The notes below the pieces were generated by a model, which was not told where the DNA came from, made no database searches, and worked only from the letters and a program-made list of their open reading frames with translations. Position numbers and translations under genes: made by a program. This document shows, in pieces, positions 17,948 to 26,728 of a stretch of DNA of 64,000 bases (positions are counted from its first letter, which is position 1; the number at the start of each line of letters is the position of its first letter). The stretch is from an uncultured Desulfobacter sp. (GTDB taxonomy: Bacteria > Desulfobacterota > Desulfobacteria > Desulfobacterales > Desulfobacteraceae), in NCBI RefSeq assembly GCF_963664415.1, contig NZ_OY761445.1, positions 1,204,501-1,268,500 of the forward strand, read 5' to 3'.

Positions 17948-18077
17948 TTAAGTACTTGCCGGCCCGGGCATGACGGACTGCCTTGGGGCCGGCTCCTTCA
18001 ACACCCTGGGATATGGAAGCAAAAACCAGGTCATTGGCCGGCATTCTTGATAAGGGGTATTCACTTTTCATTCCTTT

Positions 18078-19067
18078 TTAAGTGCCCCGCTTGCTTTTTA
18101 TAAATTCGCTTGGTGTTATTCCAAAATAATTTTTAAACGCATTGCTAAAACTTTGTACATGTTTATATCCGATTGAGTCTGAGACTTCTGTAATATTGAG
18201 TTCATTCCCTTCTAACAGCCGTTTGGCTTCATGCATTTTAACTTCAAACACCAAATTTCCGGGAGTCGTGTTAAACAATTGATTGAAGCCATACCTCAAT
18301 TTATTTTTGTTTATATACGCTTTTTTTGCAAGTTCGTTTATACTAAAATTTTTTTTATTTTCAATTACAAAATCTCTTGTTTTGTGTAAGGCTTCAATAT
18401 CTTCTTTTCTTAGAATTATTTGGTTATTTGATGAGGATGACGGCCTGTTTATATTTATTAGCCAATTGAATTCGTTATAAATTATCTCGTATACTTTGCT
18501 CCGGAGATATATATTGTTCAGCTCGCCTTCAAATGGAGAGTTATATATCTCTTTTGCCAAAAGTAACGTTCTGTAATTTGCCAAAGAGGATTTCAACGTT
18601 GTGGTAAAATTTTTATTATAATTGTCACTTATTTTATCTCTTGTCTTATCATTTAAATGGTTGAAAAGGCTTTTTTCCAGAAAGGTGTTATTTCTTATGA
18701 CAATCGTTATACCAGAACATTGAGCGTCTTTTGTTAAAAAATAATTCCTTTTCACCTCATTTATATAATCTATCCTGATGAAATTTTTACAATCTTCTTT
18801 ATCTTCTTTTACTATTTTGTCGAAATAAGCGCTATTGCCATTTAGGGATATGATGATTTGAAGACTTTTTGCCGATGAATATGTTGACATATTGATATCT
18901 TCATAACTAAGCATATCAGCTTTGAAAACAGATACCTCATCGGATATGATTTCTTTATACGAATCAATAAACCCTAACTTTTTGGGGAATCGCAATACAC
19001 TTCTTTGTTTGATTTTGTCAAAATAATAAAAATCATCGTTATTGTCCAAATTAAAATTATATGACAT
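18078..19067 (-). CDS. AraC/PchR-family transcriptional regulator
   Basis: A 329-residue protein. The N-terminal about 200 residues are a ligand/dimer region of the PchR kind with no close signature. Residues about 225-329 form the double helix-turn-helix of AraC regulators: FSINELAKKAYINKNKLRYGF (shown in part), then NELNITEVSDSIGYKHVQSFSNAFK and the family tail YFGITPSEF. PchR-like regulators activate outer-membrane siderophore receptors, and this gene is divergent from a TonB receptor with 217 bases between them, so it probably controls that receptor. Its base composition is strikingly AT-rich (long A/T runs, AAA/ATT codons) compared with all flanking genes except the receptor, a sign of horizontal acquisition of the pair. 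Confidence 0.88.
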   Translation of the reverse strand: MSYNFNLDNNDDFYYFDKIKQRSVLRFPKKLGFIDSYKEIISDEVSVFKADMLSYEDINMSTYSSAKSLQIIISLNGNSAYFDKIVKEDKEDCKNFIRIDYINEVKRNYFLTKDAQCSGITIVIRNNTFLEKSLFNHLNDKTRDKISDNYNKNFTTTLKSSLANYRTLLLAKEIYNSPFEGELNNIYLRSKVYEIIYNEFNWLININRPSSSSNNQIILRKEDIEALHKTRDFVIENKKNFSINELAKKAYINKNKLRYGFNQLFNTTPGNLVFEVKMHEAKRLLEGNELNITEVSDSIGYKHVQSFSNAFKNYFGITPSEFIKSKRGT

Positions 19068-19284
19068 GAAAGTGCCTTTTTCTTAAAATATAGTGTCAGA
19101 ATCCTAACCATATCCCATTGATTTTTATAAATCAAACCTCTATATGTTTGTCAACCTAATAAGTTAGAATAGTATAATAAAATTAGCACTAGAAATAGGT
19201 GTTTAGCATTAATGCATCATTACTATTTTTCTCCAAAGAAGATCGGAATTGGATCAATTTATTTTTGATAAAGGAGCGTTACAT

Positions 19285-20724
19285 ATGCAATTACGGAAAA
19301 AGGTAATCATGGAAAGCTTATCCATTATTTCTTTCATGCTGTTCATTTTAACTTCTGCCCATGGGGAGGAATCCCATGAACTTCAGCCAATAACCGTCAC
19401 CGCGAATAAAAGCTCGGAAAATATTCAAAAAGTGCCGATGGCTATTACAGCGTTTACCGAAACGGAACTTGAAGATGCCGGCGTAGAGACCATCGGGGAT
19501 GTGATCGATATGATTCCTAACCTGACTCAGGGAACAATGACACAAGGTCAGAACAATGTCAGGTACAGGGGGATCGGAAACAGCGCGTTTACCGGTAAGA
19601 ACCCGGTAGTGATCTACATAGATGGCATCCCTTTGGACGATAGGACCAACTATGAAGCCGATCTTGTTGACATTGAACGCGTGGAAGTACTTCGCGGTCC
19701 CCAAGGAACATTGTATGGCAAAAGTGCCATCGGTGGTGTAATCAATATCATATCCAAAAAACCGGATAACACAGTGGAGTCAAAATTAAGTGGGGAGTGG
19801 GGAGAGAATGAAACCTATGCAATAAAAGGGGTTGTGAATGGGCCTATTGTAAAAGACAAGCTGTTTTTGGGCCTTTCTGCAAAATATCGTGAAACCAGGG
19901 GTTTTATGAAAAATGATAATCCCCAACAGGATTATTTTGACTCGGAACAATCAAAAACGGCTAAAGCTTTGTTAAGGTGGTTGCCGTCCGATCAATCGGA
20001 AATCAATTTTCATGCCGGAATCAATCAACAGCGGGACGGAGCCTCCAAGACGATCTCTTCGGACCAAATTCTCTACCATGAAAATAAAAATCCTGCGGAT
20101 AAAAGCCATTTAGATGACATAAATTCTGCTTTAAATATCAGTTATAGAACCGGATTTGCAGAACTAACTTCTGTTACCACCTATAGAGATACTGAAAAAG
20201 ACTACTGGATAGACGGAAGTTTCTTAAATTCAGGATTCATAGATAATTTTGAAAATTATGAGGCTTATTCTTTTAGCCAGGAATTTCGTATCCAGTCTCC
20301 CCAGGAGAGGGAAGGAATGAAATGGCTTGGTGGTTTATATTACTCAAAAGAAGATAAAACTGCCTTGGAATATGGAAGTGTCTATGACACTGAAGCCTAT
20401 TATGGATACAACATGAAATATAATTGGCCTTCTGACCAAGTTGAAGAGAGCATAGCTGCTTTCTGCCAGGTGACGATCCCTATTTTCTCATCGGTGAACT
20501 TTACGGCAGGCTTGAGATACGAAAAAACAACTAAGGAGTTAAACTATAAAAGTTCCGTCACGCATGCCGACACGGGAGAGTTGATGGCCTCAAAGGTAGA
20601 ATGGAGCCGGGAGGAAGACTGGGATGCGTTGCTTCCAAAGGGGGTACTTTCGTGGAACGTGAACCAAGACGCCATGATTTATTTTAGTATCGCTCAAGGG
20701 TATCTGGCGGGCGGTTTTAAGTAA
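19285..20724 (+). pseudogene. TonB-dependent receptor, N-terminal part (split by transposon nest)
   Basis: The start is the ATG at 19285 with AAGGAG eight bases upstream. The signal peptide ends in ILTSAHG and the mature protein begins EESHELQPITVTANKS (TonB box region). The plug has VPMAITAFTETELEDAGV, VVIYIDGIPL and RVEVLRGPQGTLYGKSAIGG, the FecA/FpvA-like pattern seen in siderophore or complex-substrate receptors. The barrel runs to AQGYLAGGF, the conserved 'GYLAGGFN' block, where IS66 inserted after the octamer ggttttaa. The remaining roughly 200 residues are at 26729-27350. The split product would be an incomplete barrel and is certainly non-functional. Confidence 0.92.
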
Positions 20725-20799
20725 GCGATATTTAAACCCCATCTACCGCCACGCCCAGCGAGCCCATATAATGCCTCCAAACTAAAAGGAGGCGACCCC

Positions 20800-21120
20800 A
20801 TGCCAAGATCAAGAAAAGCAACAAATGAAAAACTTAGCAGATACTGGAAATCAAACATCGAACGTTGGGCGACATCAGGGCTGACCCAGACAGAATATTG
20901 CAGACGCAATGACCTGTCCAAAGACAGGTTCACATATTGGAAAAGAAAATTTAAAAGACAAAACCTTCCTGTAGAATTTATCCAGTTGCCGATACCCGCC
21001 AATATTCATACGACCGGGTTGAAGTTGAACCTTGGCCAGGGTGTACAAATAGAAATCCCGGACGGTTTCACCAGCGAGACGCTTGAAAGGGTTCTTGCAA
21101 CCTTGAGATCCATCTCATGA
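20800..21120 (+). CDS. tnpA: IS66 TnpA (HTH accessory protein)
   Basis: A 106-residue basic protein beginning MPRSRKATNEKLSRYWK with WATSGLTQTEYCRRNDL (helix-turn-helix) and FTYWKRKF, the standard first open reading frame of IS66 elements. It is followed by tnpB with a 4-base ATGA overlap, indicating translational coupling. It is required with TnpB for transposition in characterised IS66 members. Preceded by AAAGGAGG. Confidence 0.9.
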   Translation: MPRSRKATNEKLSRYWKSNIERWATSGLTQTEYCRRNDLSKDRFTYWKRKFKRQNLPVEFIQLPIPANIHTTGLKLNLGQGVQIEIPDGFTSETLERVLATLRSIS

Positions 21121-21464
21121 TGAACTTTTCACCAGACACAAAAGTCTATCTGGCTGTGGGTACTACTGACATGCGCAAAGCGATTAACGGCCTTTCCGTT
21201 ATCGTAAGCGAACGAATGCAGTTGGATATATTTTCAGGATCCCTGTTTGTGTTCTGCAACCGGGCACAAACCATTTTAAAAATTTTATACTGGGATAAAA
21301 ACGGTTTTTGCCTGTGGCAAAAGCGCCTTGAAAAAGACCGGTTCAAATGGCCGAATTCACCAAAAGATGTTATGAATATTACAAGCCGGGAACTGACCTG
21401 GCTGGTCGATGGACTGAATATAAATCAGGCTCATAAACCCCTAAAATACTCTATGATTTTTTAG
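21117..21464 (+). CDS. tnpB: IS66 TnpB (Orf2) accessory protein
   Basis: A 115-residue protein with VYLAVGTTDMRKAINGLS, LFVFCNRAQTILKILYWDKNG and FCLWQKRLEKDRFKWP, the hallmark blocks of the IS66 Orf2 family. Full length, no damage. It overlaps tnpA by four bases and precedes tnpC by 44 bases. Biochemical role unknown, though essential in some IS66 elements. Confidence 0.93.
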   Translation: MMNFSPDTKVYLAVGTTDMRKAINGLSVIVSERMQLDIFSGSLFVFCNRAQTILKILYWDKNGFCLWQKRLEKDRFKWPNSPKDVMNITSRELTWLVDGLNINQAHKPLKYSMIF

Positions 21465-21508
21465 GCGAAAAACTATGAAAAAACCCTTGGTTATGGTATA
21501 TACAGCCC

Positions 21509-23035
21509 ATGACAAGAGACACTCTCAAAGATGCTGAAAGCCTGGATGAAGTCAAAGAAATCGCTCTGAATTTGTTTGATGAAAACATAATTCTTCAAGA
21601 GCAGATTAAATCCCTCCAGGACAGGCTTTTTGGTCGCAAATCAGAAAAAACGCCCAAAGATGGCGAGCAAATGTCTCTTTTTGATATGCCGGAACCTGAT
21701 CTTCCGATTCTGAATGAAGATGATACCGTCACCATTACAGAGCATTCCCGCAAAAAACGCGGCCGCAAACCACTGCCGGCAGATCTTCCCCGTGTCGATG
21801 TTGTTCATAAACTCAGTGAGAATGACAGAAAATGCGATTGCGGCTGCTTGAAAGATAAGATCGGTGAAGAAGTCTCTGAGCAGCTTGATTATATCCCAGC
21901 CAAGGTTCGGGTGATTCGAAATATCCGGTATAAATACGCCTGTAAAAATTGCGAGGGGGTTGAAGATGAAGGCCCCACCGTATCTATTGCCAGGATGCCG
22001 GATCAGATTATTCCCAAAAGTATTGCCACTCCGGGACTGCTTGCCCATATCCTGACCGCCAAATTTGCAGATGCACTGCCATTTTATCGCCAGGAAAAGC
22101 AGTTTGCCAGAATCGGCATTGAGCTTGCCAGATCAACCATGTGTAAATGGGGCATGAAGGTGGCAGATGCCTGTGAAATTATCATCGGCATGATGAAGGA
22201 CGACATCCTGGCCAACCCCATGATTGGTATTGATGAAACTCCTCTCCAAGTTTTAAAGGGACCACGGAAATCCAAATCTTATATGTGGATTTTCAGGGGT
22301 GGACCACCAGACAAGCCGATTATCCTGTTCGAATATCACCCGACAAGGTCTGGGGATGTGGTTTCAACATTTTTGAACGGTTTTAAGGGCATCGTCCAGA
22401 CGGACGGATATGCTGGGTATGATTTCCTGGATACCAAAAAAGATATTGTTCATGTTGGGTGCTGGGTTCATGCTCGTCGGAAGTTTAAAGAGGTAACCAA
22501 AGCGCTTGGCAACAAGGCAAATTCTTCCGGAAATGCCGGTTCGGCATTGTTGTATATCAGCAAGCTTTATAAAATTGAAAAAGAAGCACGGGAACAAGGG
22601 TTTTCTGCGAAACAATTGTACAATAAGAGACAATCCCAGGCGATTCCAATTCTTACCGAGTTTAAGAAGTGGCTTGATGAAAGAGTAAACAAGGTTCCTC
22701 CCAAAAGCCTGCTTGGCAAGGCGATCAATTATACCATCGGCCAATGGCCCCGATTGGTCCAATACACAACTGAAGGGTTCATTCGACCGGACAACAATTT
22801 GGTTGAAAATGCCATCCGGCCTTTTGTCATCGGTCGTAAAAACTGGCTGTTTTCTGATACGGTTCAAGGTGCAAAGGCGAGTGCGGCAATTTACAGTTTG
22901 ATAGAGACTGCAAAATCCAATGGACTGGAACCGTACTGGTATCTCAAGTACCTGTTTCAGTATCTGCCTGAGGCAATGACAAATGATGATTTTCAAGCGT
23001 TGCTCCCCTATAATGTGAAAAAAGAAAAAATGTAA
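21509..23035 (+). CDS. tnpC: IS66 TnpC transposase (last residues displaced by nested insertion)
   Basis: A 508-residue DDE transposase. It has an N-terminal leucine-rich helix with LQDRLFGRKSEKTP, a zinc-binding segment (CDCG...CKNCEG), and then the catalytic core with MIGIDETPLQVLK, IVQTDGYAGYDFL, CWVHARRKFKEV and the glutamate block PDNNLVENAIRPFVIGRKNWLF. The second IS66 has inserted eight codons before the native stop. The present frame ends ...KKEKM, while the original end (ISESVPC then TGA) lies at 26676-26697. Loss of so few terminal residues may not abolish function. Confidence 0.93.
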   Translation: MTRDTLKDAESLDEVKEIALNLFDENIILQEQIKSLQDRLFGRKSEKTPKDGEQMSLFDMPEPDLPILNEDDTVTITEHSRKKRGRKPLPADLPRVDVVHKLSENDRKCDCGCLKDKIGEEVSEQLDYIPAKVRVIRNIRYKYACKNCEGVEDEGPTVSIARMPDQIIPKSIATPGLLAHILTAKFADALPFYRQEKQFARIGIELARSTMCKWGMKVADACEIIIGMMKDDILANPMIGIDETPLQVLKGPRKSKSYMWIFRGGPPDKPIILFEYHPTRSGDVVSTFLNGFKGIVQTDGYAGYDFLDTKKDIVHVGCWVHARRKFKEVTKALGNKANSSGNAGSALLYISKLYKIEKEAREQGFSAKQLYNKRQSQAIPILTEFKKWLDERVNKVPPKSLLGKAINYTIGQWPRLVQYTTEGFIRPDNNLVENAIRPFVIGRKNWLFSDTVQGAKASAAIYSLIETAKSNGLEPYWYLKYLFQYLPEAMTNDDFQALLPYNVKKEKM

Positions 23036-23428
23036 CTACTCACCCCCATAAAAAAATGTCAAAAAACTAAAAAAAAGCTTGACAGGTTTTTGGGAGGTAT
23101 TTTTTTGAAAAATCAAAATATCCTCGTGCTACATAATAATGTGGCATGCATTTGACAATCACAAAAATTTAATGAAATTTTATCCGATTCGTTGAGAAAA
23201 TGGATTGTAGGGCAACTCAGGAGGTCAAAAAAAGCTGTGTTATAATACAAGCATGGCAACGATGAACAAAACCAGTGTTCGACAGGAGTTTCGGAGATAA
23301 ACCGTTCGGAATCGTCGAATCCCTTTATTGACAAGCGTTTTCGACCCTGTCTCTTGTAGTACCCCTCAAGTCACACAACCTTTCTATGCTCAAAACCCTA
23401 TCAAATCAGTCTTTCTATTGTTTTTTTC

Positions 23429-23457
23429 TTGACATGTAAGACCCTACTAAATATTAT
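23429..23457 (+). promoter_or_regulatory. hybrid promoter formed at the left junction of the IS1634-like element
   Basis: TTGACA (23429-23434) lies in the flanking DNA directly abutting the element's first base. TATTAT (23452-23457) lies inside the element, exactly 17 bases away. Both hexamers match or nearly match the sigma-70 consensus. Transcription would start very close to the transposase ATG at 23463, implying a leaderless or nearly leaderless message. Such junction promoters are known to boost expression of newly inserted elements; here this is inferred from sequence only. Confidence 0.5.
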
Positions 23458-25171
23458 GAATCATGGCACATTTCCATATCAAGAAGAAAAAAGGAAGACC
23501 CTACCTGTATGTCAGGGAGATCGCCCGGGTAAACGGTAAGCCCAAGGTTATTTCTCAAACCTATATTGGTTCACCGGATCGGGTAGCCAGTCTTGTAAAA
23601 GGCCAGTCTCAGGAAATAACCACTTTAAAGGCTGAAGAATTCGGTGCACTGTGGTTGGCCCAGCAAGCAGATAAAGACTTTGATCTTTGCTCTATGATTG
23701 ATGAGATTATTCCACCGGCCGATCGGGAAAAAGGACCTTCAATAGGGGAATATTTCCTTTATTGTGTCTGGAATCGCATGATTGAGACCGTCAGTAAAAA
23801 CAAATTATCGGATTGGTATAAGAGAACCGCGATCCAGCATATACGCCCTGTCGACCTAAACGAACTCTCATGCAAACGATACTGGGACAAGTGGGACCGA
23901 GTTGATGAAAAAACCTTAAACACGATCATATCCAAGTTCTTCAGACGATTATGGCAGGTCGAAAAGCCTTCGTCTGATTGTCTGTTATTTGATACCACTA
24001 ATTATTATACCTTCATGGGAAGCCAAACTTTGTCGAAAATTGCGTGCAGAGGTAAAAACAAGGAAGGCAGGCATCATCTCAGACAGATCGGCCTCGGCCT
24101 TTTGGTTGCACGAGACACCAGACTCCCTTTATTTTATTCGATTTACCCAGGCAATATTCATGATAGCAAGCACTTTGAATCAATCATGGAAGAAATGTTT
24201 AGGGTGGCATGCGACCTGAACAATACCAAAGAGCGACTTACAATCGTTATTGACAAAGGAATGAATTCTGAAGGGAATTACACCTGGATTGACGAGCATT
24301 CCAGAGTCCATTTTATTACGACATATTCCACTTATTTTGCCCAGGAGCTTGCGGCTACCCCACTCGACCGGTTTGAAATTGCAGATACTGCCCGCAACAG
24401 AAGACTGATTGATGAAGAGCGCCGGGAAGAGTGTCAATTGGCATATCGAACTAAAAAAGAATACTGGGGCAAGGAGCGGAGCGTTATCATAACTTATAAT
24501 CCCAGGACAGCCCGAAAGAAATCATACACCTTTGAGAGCAAGCTTGATACGATCCGACAGGAATTGCTTGCAATGAGAACGAAGGTTAAAGAAGGAGCAG
24601 CTCACTGGAAGAAAGCTGAGGACGTACAAGCCAGATATATCCGATTGTGTCAAAGGCTTCACATGGCCCCCGATTTATTTACTCTGAATTTTGAAACATC
24701 AGCAAACGGCTTGAATATGAGCTTCCGAAAAGATCCATATATAGTGAAACAAAAAAAGCTGATGTTCGGTAAAAATATTATCATCACAGATAATACGGAC
24801 TGGGCGACAAAAGATATTATTGAAGCGAGTTTAGATCGATGGCAAGTTGAAGACCGCTTCCGTCTCAGTAAGAATGAAGACTTAGTAGGTGTGCAGCCGA
24901 TCCGGCACTGGACTGACAGCAAAATTAAATGTCATTTATTTACATGTGTGGCCGCCATGGCTTACCTGCGTCGAATTGAATTAAAACTAAAGAGCGCCGG
25001 AATTGAACGGACAGCAGAGAACGTCATGGATGATATGAAGCATCTACATTCTATTCTGACTTTGCCGAAAGGGGCAAGAAAACCGACCAGGCGCCTTGAG
25101 ACGCCGAGTAAGACCCAGGCCGAAGTCCTATCGGCCTTTGGCCATCATATTAATGAAGGTGGGGTCTTACA
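23435..25171 (+). mobile_element. IS1634-like (IS4-group) element inside the nested IS66
   Basis: The ends tgtaagaccctac (23435-23447) and gtggggtcttaca (25159-25171) are inverted repeats with one mismatch. Together they frame a single transposase gene and give a length of 1737 bp. No convincing target duplication is visible (tgaca on the left, acctg on the right), so a deletion or rearrangement may have accompanied insertion. Confidence 0.8.
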
Positions 25172-25184
25172 ACCTGTTACCTGA
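23463..25184 (+). CDS. IS1634-family transposase
   Basis: A 573-residue protein starting MAHFHIKKKKGRPYLYVRE, typical of IS1634 transposases. Core blocks are CLLFDTTNYYTFMG (first Asp region), LPLFYSIYPGNIHDS, LTIVIDKGMNSEGN (second acidic block), and WQVEDRFRLSKNEDLVGVQPIRHW (the YREK-like region with Glu), with a C-terminal helical tail. The frame runs through the right inverted repeat and terminates 13 bases outside the element, so the last four residues and the stop are supplied by the target. It appears intact. Confidence 0.9.
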   Translation: MAHFHIKKKKGRPYLYVREIARVNGKPKVISQTYIGSPDRVASLVKGQSQEITTLKAEEFGALWLAQQADKDFDLCSMIDEIIPPADREKGPSIGEYFLYCVWNRMIETVSKNKLSDWYKRTAIQHIRPVDLNELSCKRYWDKWDRVDEKTLNTIISKFFRRLWQVEKPSSDCLLFDTTNYYTFMGSQTLSKIACRGKNKEGRHHLRQIGLGLLVARDTRLPLFYSIYPGNIHDSKHFESIMEEMFRVACDLNNTKERLTIVIDKGMNSEGNYTWIDEHSRVHFITTYSTYFAQELAATPLDRFEIADTARNRRLIDEERREECQLAYRTKKEYWGKERSVIITYNPRTARKKSYTFESKLDTIRQELLAMRTKVKEGAAHWKKAEDVQARYIRLCQRLHMAPDLFTLNFETSANGLNMSFRKDPYIVKQKKLMFGKNIIITDNTDWATKDIIEASLDRWQVEDRFRLSKNEDLVGVQPIRHWTDSKIKCHLFTCVAAMAYLRRIELKLKSAGIERTAENVMDDMKHLHSILTLPKGARKPTRRLETPSKTQAEVLSAFGHHINEGGVLQPVT

Positions 25185-26664
25185 ATTGCGCCCGCCAGGC
25201 AAGGCTTTCACCGGGCCATGCAGGTCTAACCACGAAACTCCTGTTCGAGAAGAAGTCGATCGTGTGAAGCAAGAGTTTGAGCAACTGAGCTTGGCAGGCA
25301 AGGTAACTCCTGAGGTAAAGGTGTTAATGAATAGCATGCTTCTCGTTGTGGAATTGATCCTGTCTGTTTTTCTCGAAAAGCAAACTCGCAAAAACAGCAA
25401 AAATTCAAGTTTGCCTTCTTCTCAAACGGACAGAGATGAAACTGCCAAACCGACTTCTACCGGCAAGGGAAAGGGCAAAAAAGTCAGTGGTGAAATCAGT
25501 AACACCCGTGTTAACGAAACTGTCACCATTGCCAAAGCTGAAACCTGTGATGTCTGCGGCACACCTTTGGATCAAACTCCTTGCCAGGGGCTCGAACGGC
25601 GGACAAAGATAGACATCGTTTTTGAAAAAGTTGTAGAGCACATTGATGCCGAGATAAAGGAATGTCCCAACTGCAAGGCGACGGCAAAAGGGCATTTTCC
25701 CGAAGACATGCCCGGAAGTTTACAGTACGGCAATGGACTCAAAGCTTTTGCCATTCATTTGATAATCAGTCAAATGGTTGCTCTCAATCGGGTTCAGAAA
25801 CAGATATCTGCCATGATCGGCACTGTTATCTCCGAGGCAACTTTGCTCAAGTTTGTATGGAGGCTTTATCAATCTCTTGAGGAATGGGAGACAAAATCCA
25901 TTGAAAGTATCCTTCATGCCCCTTCCATTCATGTGGATGAGACATCATTCCGGGTGGAAGGTAAAAATCATTGGATTCATGTATATTCTTCAGGAGGAAT
26001 CACGCTAAAATTACTTCATCGAAAGCGGGGCAAGGAGGCGATTGTTGATTTGAATATCATTCCCCGCTATGGTGGGGTGATCATCCATGATTGCTGGGCA
26101 TCATATTTATCATATGATCATTGTGGACATGGACTTTGTGGTTCGCACTTATTACGGGAACTGACCTTTATTGTTGATTCCAATCAATACAAGTGGGCCA
26201 TTAATATGAAAAAGTTATTGCAGGAGACTTGTCATATTGTGTCCAAGCGAGAGGATAAATGCCTTACCGATAAAGAATATGCAAATTTGCAGAAACGCTA
26301 CCGCAACATTCTTACACGTGGGGATAAAGAATTACCGGAGATTCCGCCAAAGCCAAAAGGTAAGCGTGGAAAGATAGCCAAATCAGATGCTCATAATCTT
26401 TGGGAAAGGCTGAAAAAATATGAAACAGCGGTATTGTTGTTTGCCAGAGAATCGTATGTCCCCTTTACCAACAATCGGGCGGAGCGTGATCTCCGCATGG
26501 CAAAGGTGAAACAGAAAATATCAGGATGTTTTAGGCGCCGGCATTATGCTCATGCCTATTGTCGAATTTCAAGCTATCTGCAAACAATGGCAAGCCAGGG
26601 TATCAACCCGCTTGTGGCTATTCAGATGGCTTTGACAGGTAAACTTACAGATATGGGTGAGTAG
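25096..26664 (+). CDS. IS66-family transposase with chimeric or missing N-terminus
   Basis: The conserved protein begins around PVREEVDRVKQEFEQLSLAGKVTPEV (25240 onwards) and runs 470 residues. It includes a KNSSLPSSQTD linker, a zinc-binding pair (CDVCGTPLD, CPNCKATAKG), IHVDETSFRVEGKNHWIHVY, GGVIIHDCWASYL, CGSHLLRELTFI and the E block FTNNRAERDLRMAKVKQKISGCFR. This is the ISBst12-type IS66 transposase. The apparent start at 25096 lies inside the IS1634-like element, so the first about 34 residues are foreign and the native start has been lost. Expression of a working product is doubtful. Confidence 0.85.
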   Translation: MRRRVRPRPKSYRPLAIILMKVGSYNLLPELRPPGKAFTGPCRSNHETPVREEVDRVKQEFEQLSLAGKVTPEVKVLMNSMLLVVELILSVFLEKQTRKNSKNSSLPSSQTDRDETAKPTSTGKGKGKKVSGEISNTRVNETVTIAKAETCDVCGTPLDQTPCQGLERRTKIDIVFEKVVEHIDAEIKECPNCKATAKGHFPEDMPGSLQYGNGLKAFAIHLIISQMVALNRVQKQISAMIGTVISEATLLKFVWRLYQSLEEWETKSIESILHAPSIHVDETSFRVEGKNHWIHVYSSGGITLKLLHRKRGKEAIVDLNIIPRYGGVIIHDCWASYLSYDHCGHGLCGSHLLRELTFIVDSNQYKWAINMKKLLQETCHIVSKREDKCLTDKEYANLQKRYRNILTRGDKELPEIPPKPKGKRGKIAKSDAHNLWERLKKYETAVLLFARESYVPFTNNRAERDLRMAKVKQKISGCFRRRHYAHAYCRISSYLQTMASQGINPLVAIQMALTGKLTDMGE

Positions 26665-26728
26665 TTACGAAAAAATTTCTGAATCTGTCCCTTGCTGAGT
26701 GGGGTTAAAACACCGCTTACGGTTTTAA

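Larger units (their letters stand above)
23032..26668 (+). mobile_element. nested IS66-type (ISBst12-like) element
   Basis: The ends gtaactactcaccc (23032-23045) and gggtgagtagttac (26655-26668) are perfect 14-bp inverted repeats. The octamer gaaaaaat flanks both sides (23024-23031, 26669-26676) as a target duplication. It carries a single large IS66-type transposase gene and lacks tnpA/tnpB, as in the ISBst12 subgroup. Its left 400 bases contain no intact gene: a stretch at 23252-23300 resembles the start of the transposase but stops after about 15 codons. It is itself broken by an IS1634-like element. Confidence 0.88.
20721..26720 (+). mobile_element. IS66-family element carrying a second IS66 and an IS1634-like element (6.0-kb nest)
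   Basis: The outer ends are gtaagcgatatttaaacccca at the left and its imperfect complement at the right (...ggggttaaaacaccgcttac), the classic GTAAGCG ends of IS66. The octamer ggttttaa flanks both sides (20713-20720, 26721-26728). Removing everything between restores the receptor frame as GYLAGGFNRTNDDKE. The outer element itself would be 2355 bp (20721-23031 plus 26677-26720) with tnpA, tnpB and tnpC; the rest is nested cargo inserted at the end of tnpC. Confidence 0.93.

Noticed and set aside
17958..17993. gccggccc/gggccggc inverted repeat after rubrerythrin, with a weakly similar tail to the hairpin repeat family
   Set aside because: Too diverged to count as a seventh copy and without a T run to call it a terminator with confidence.
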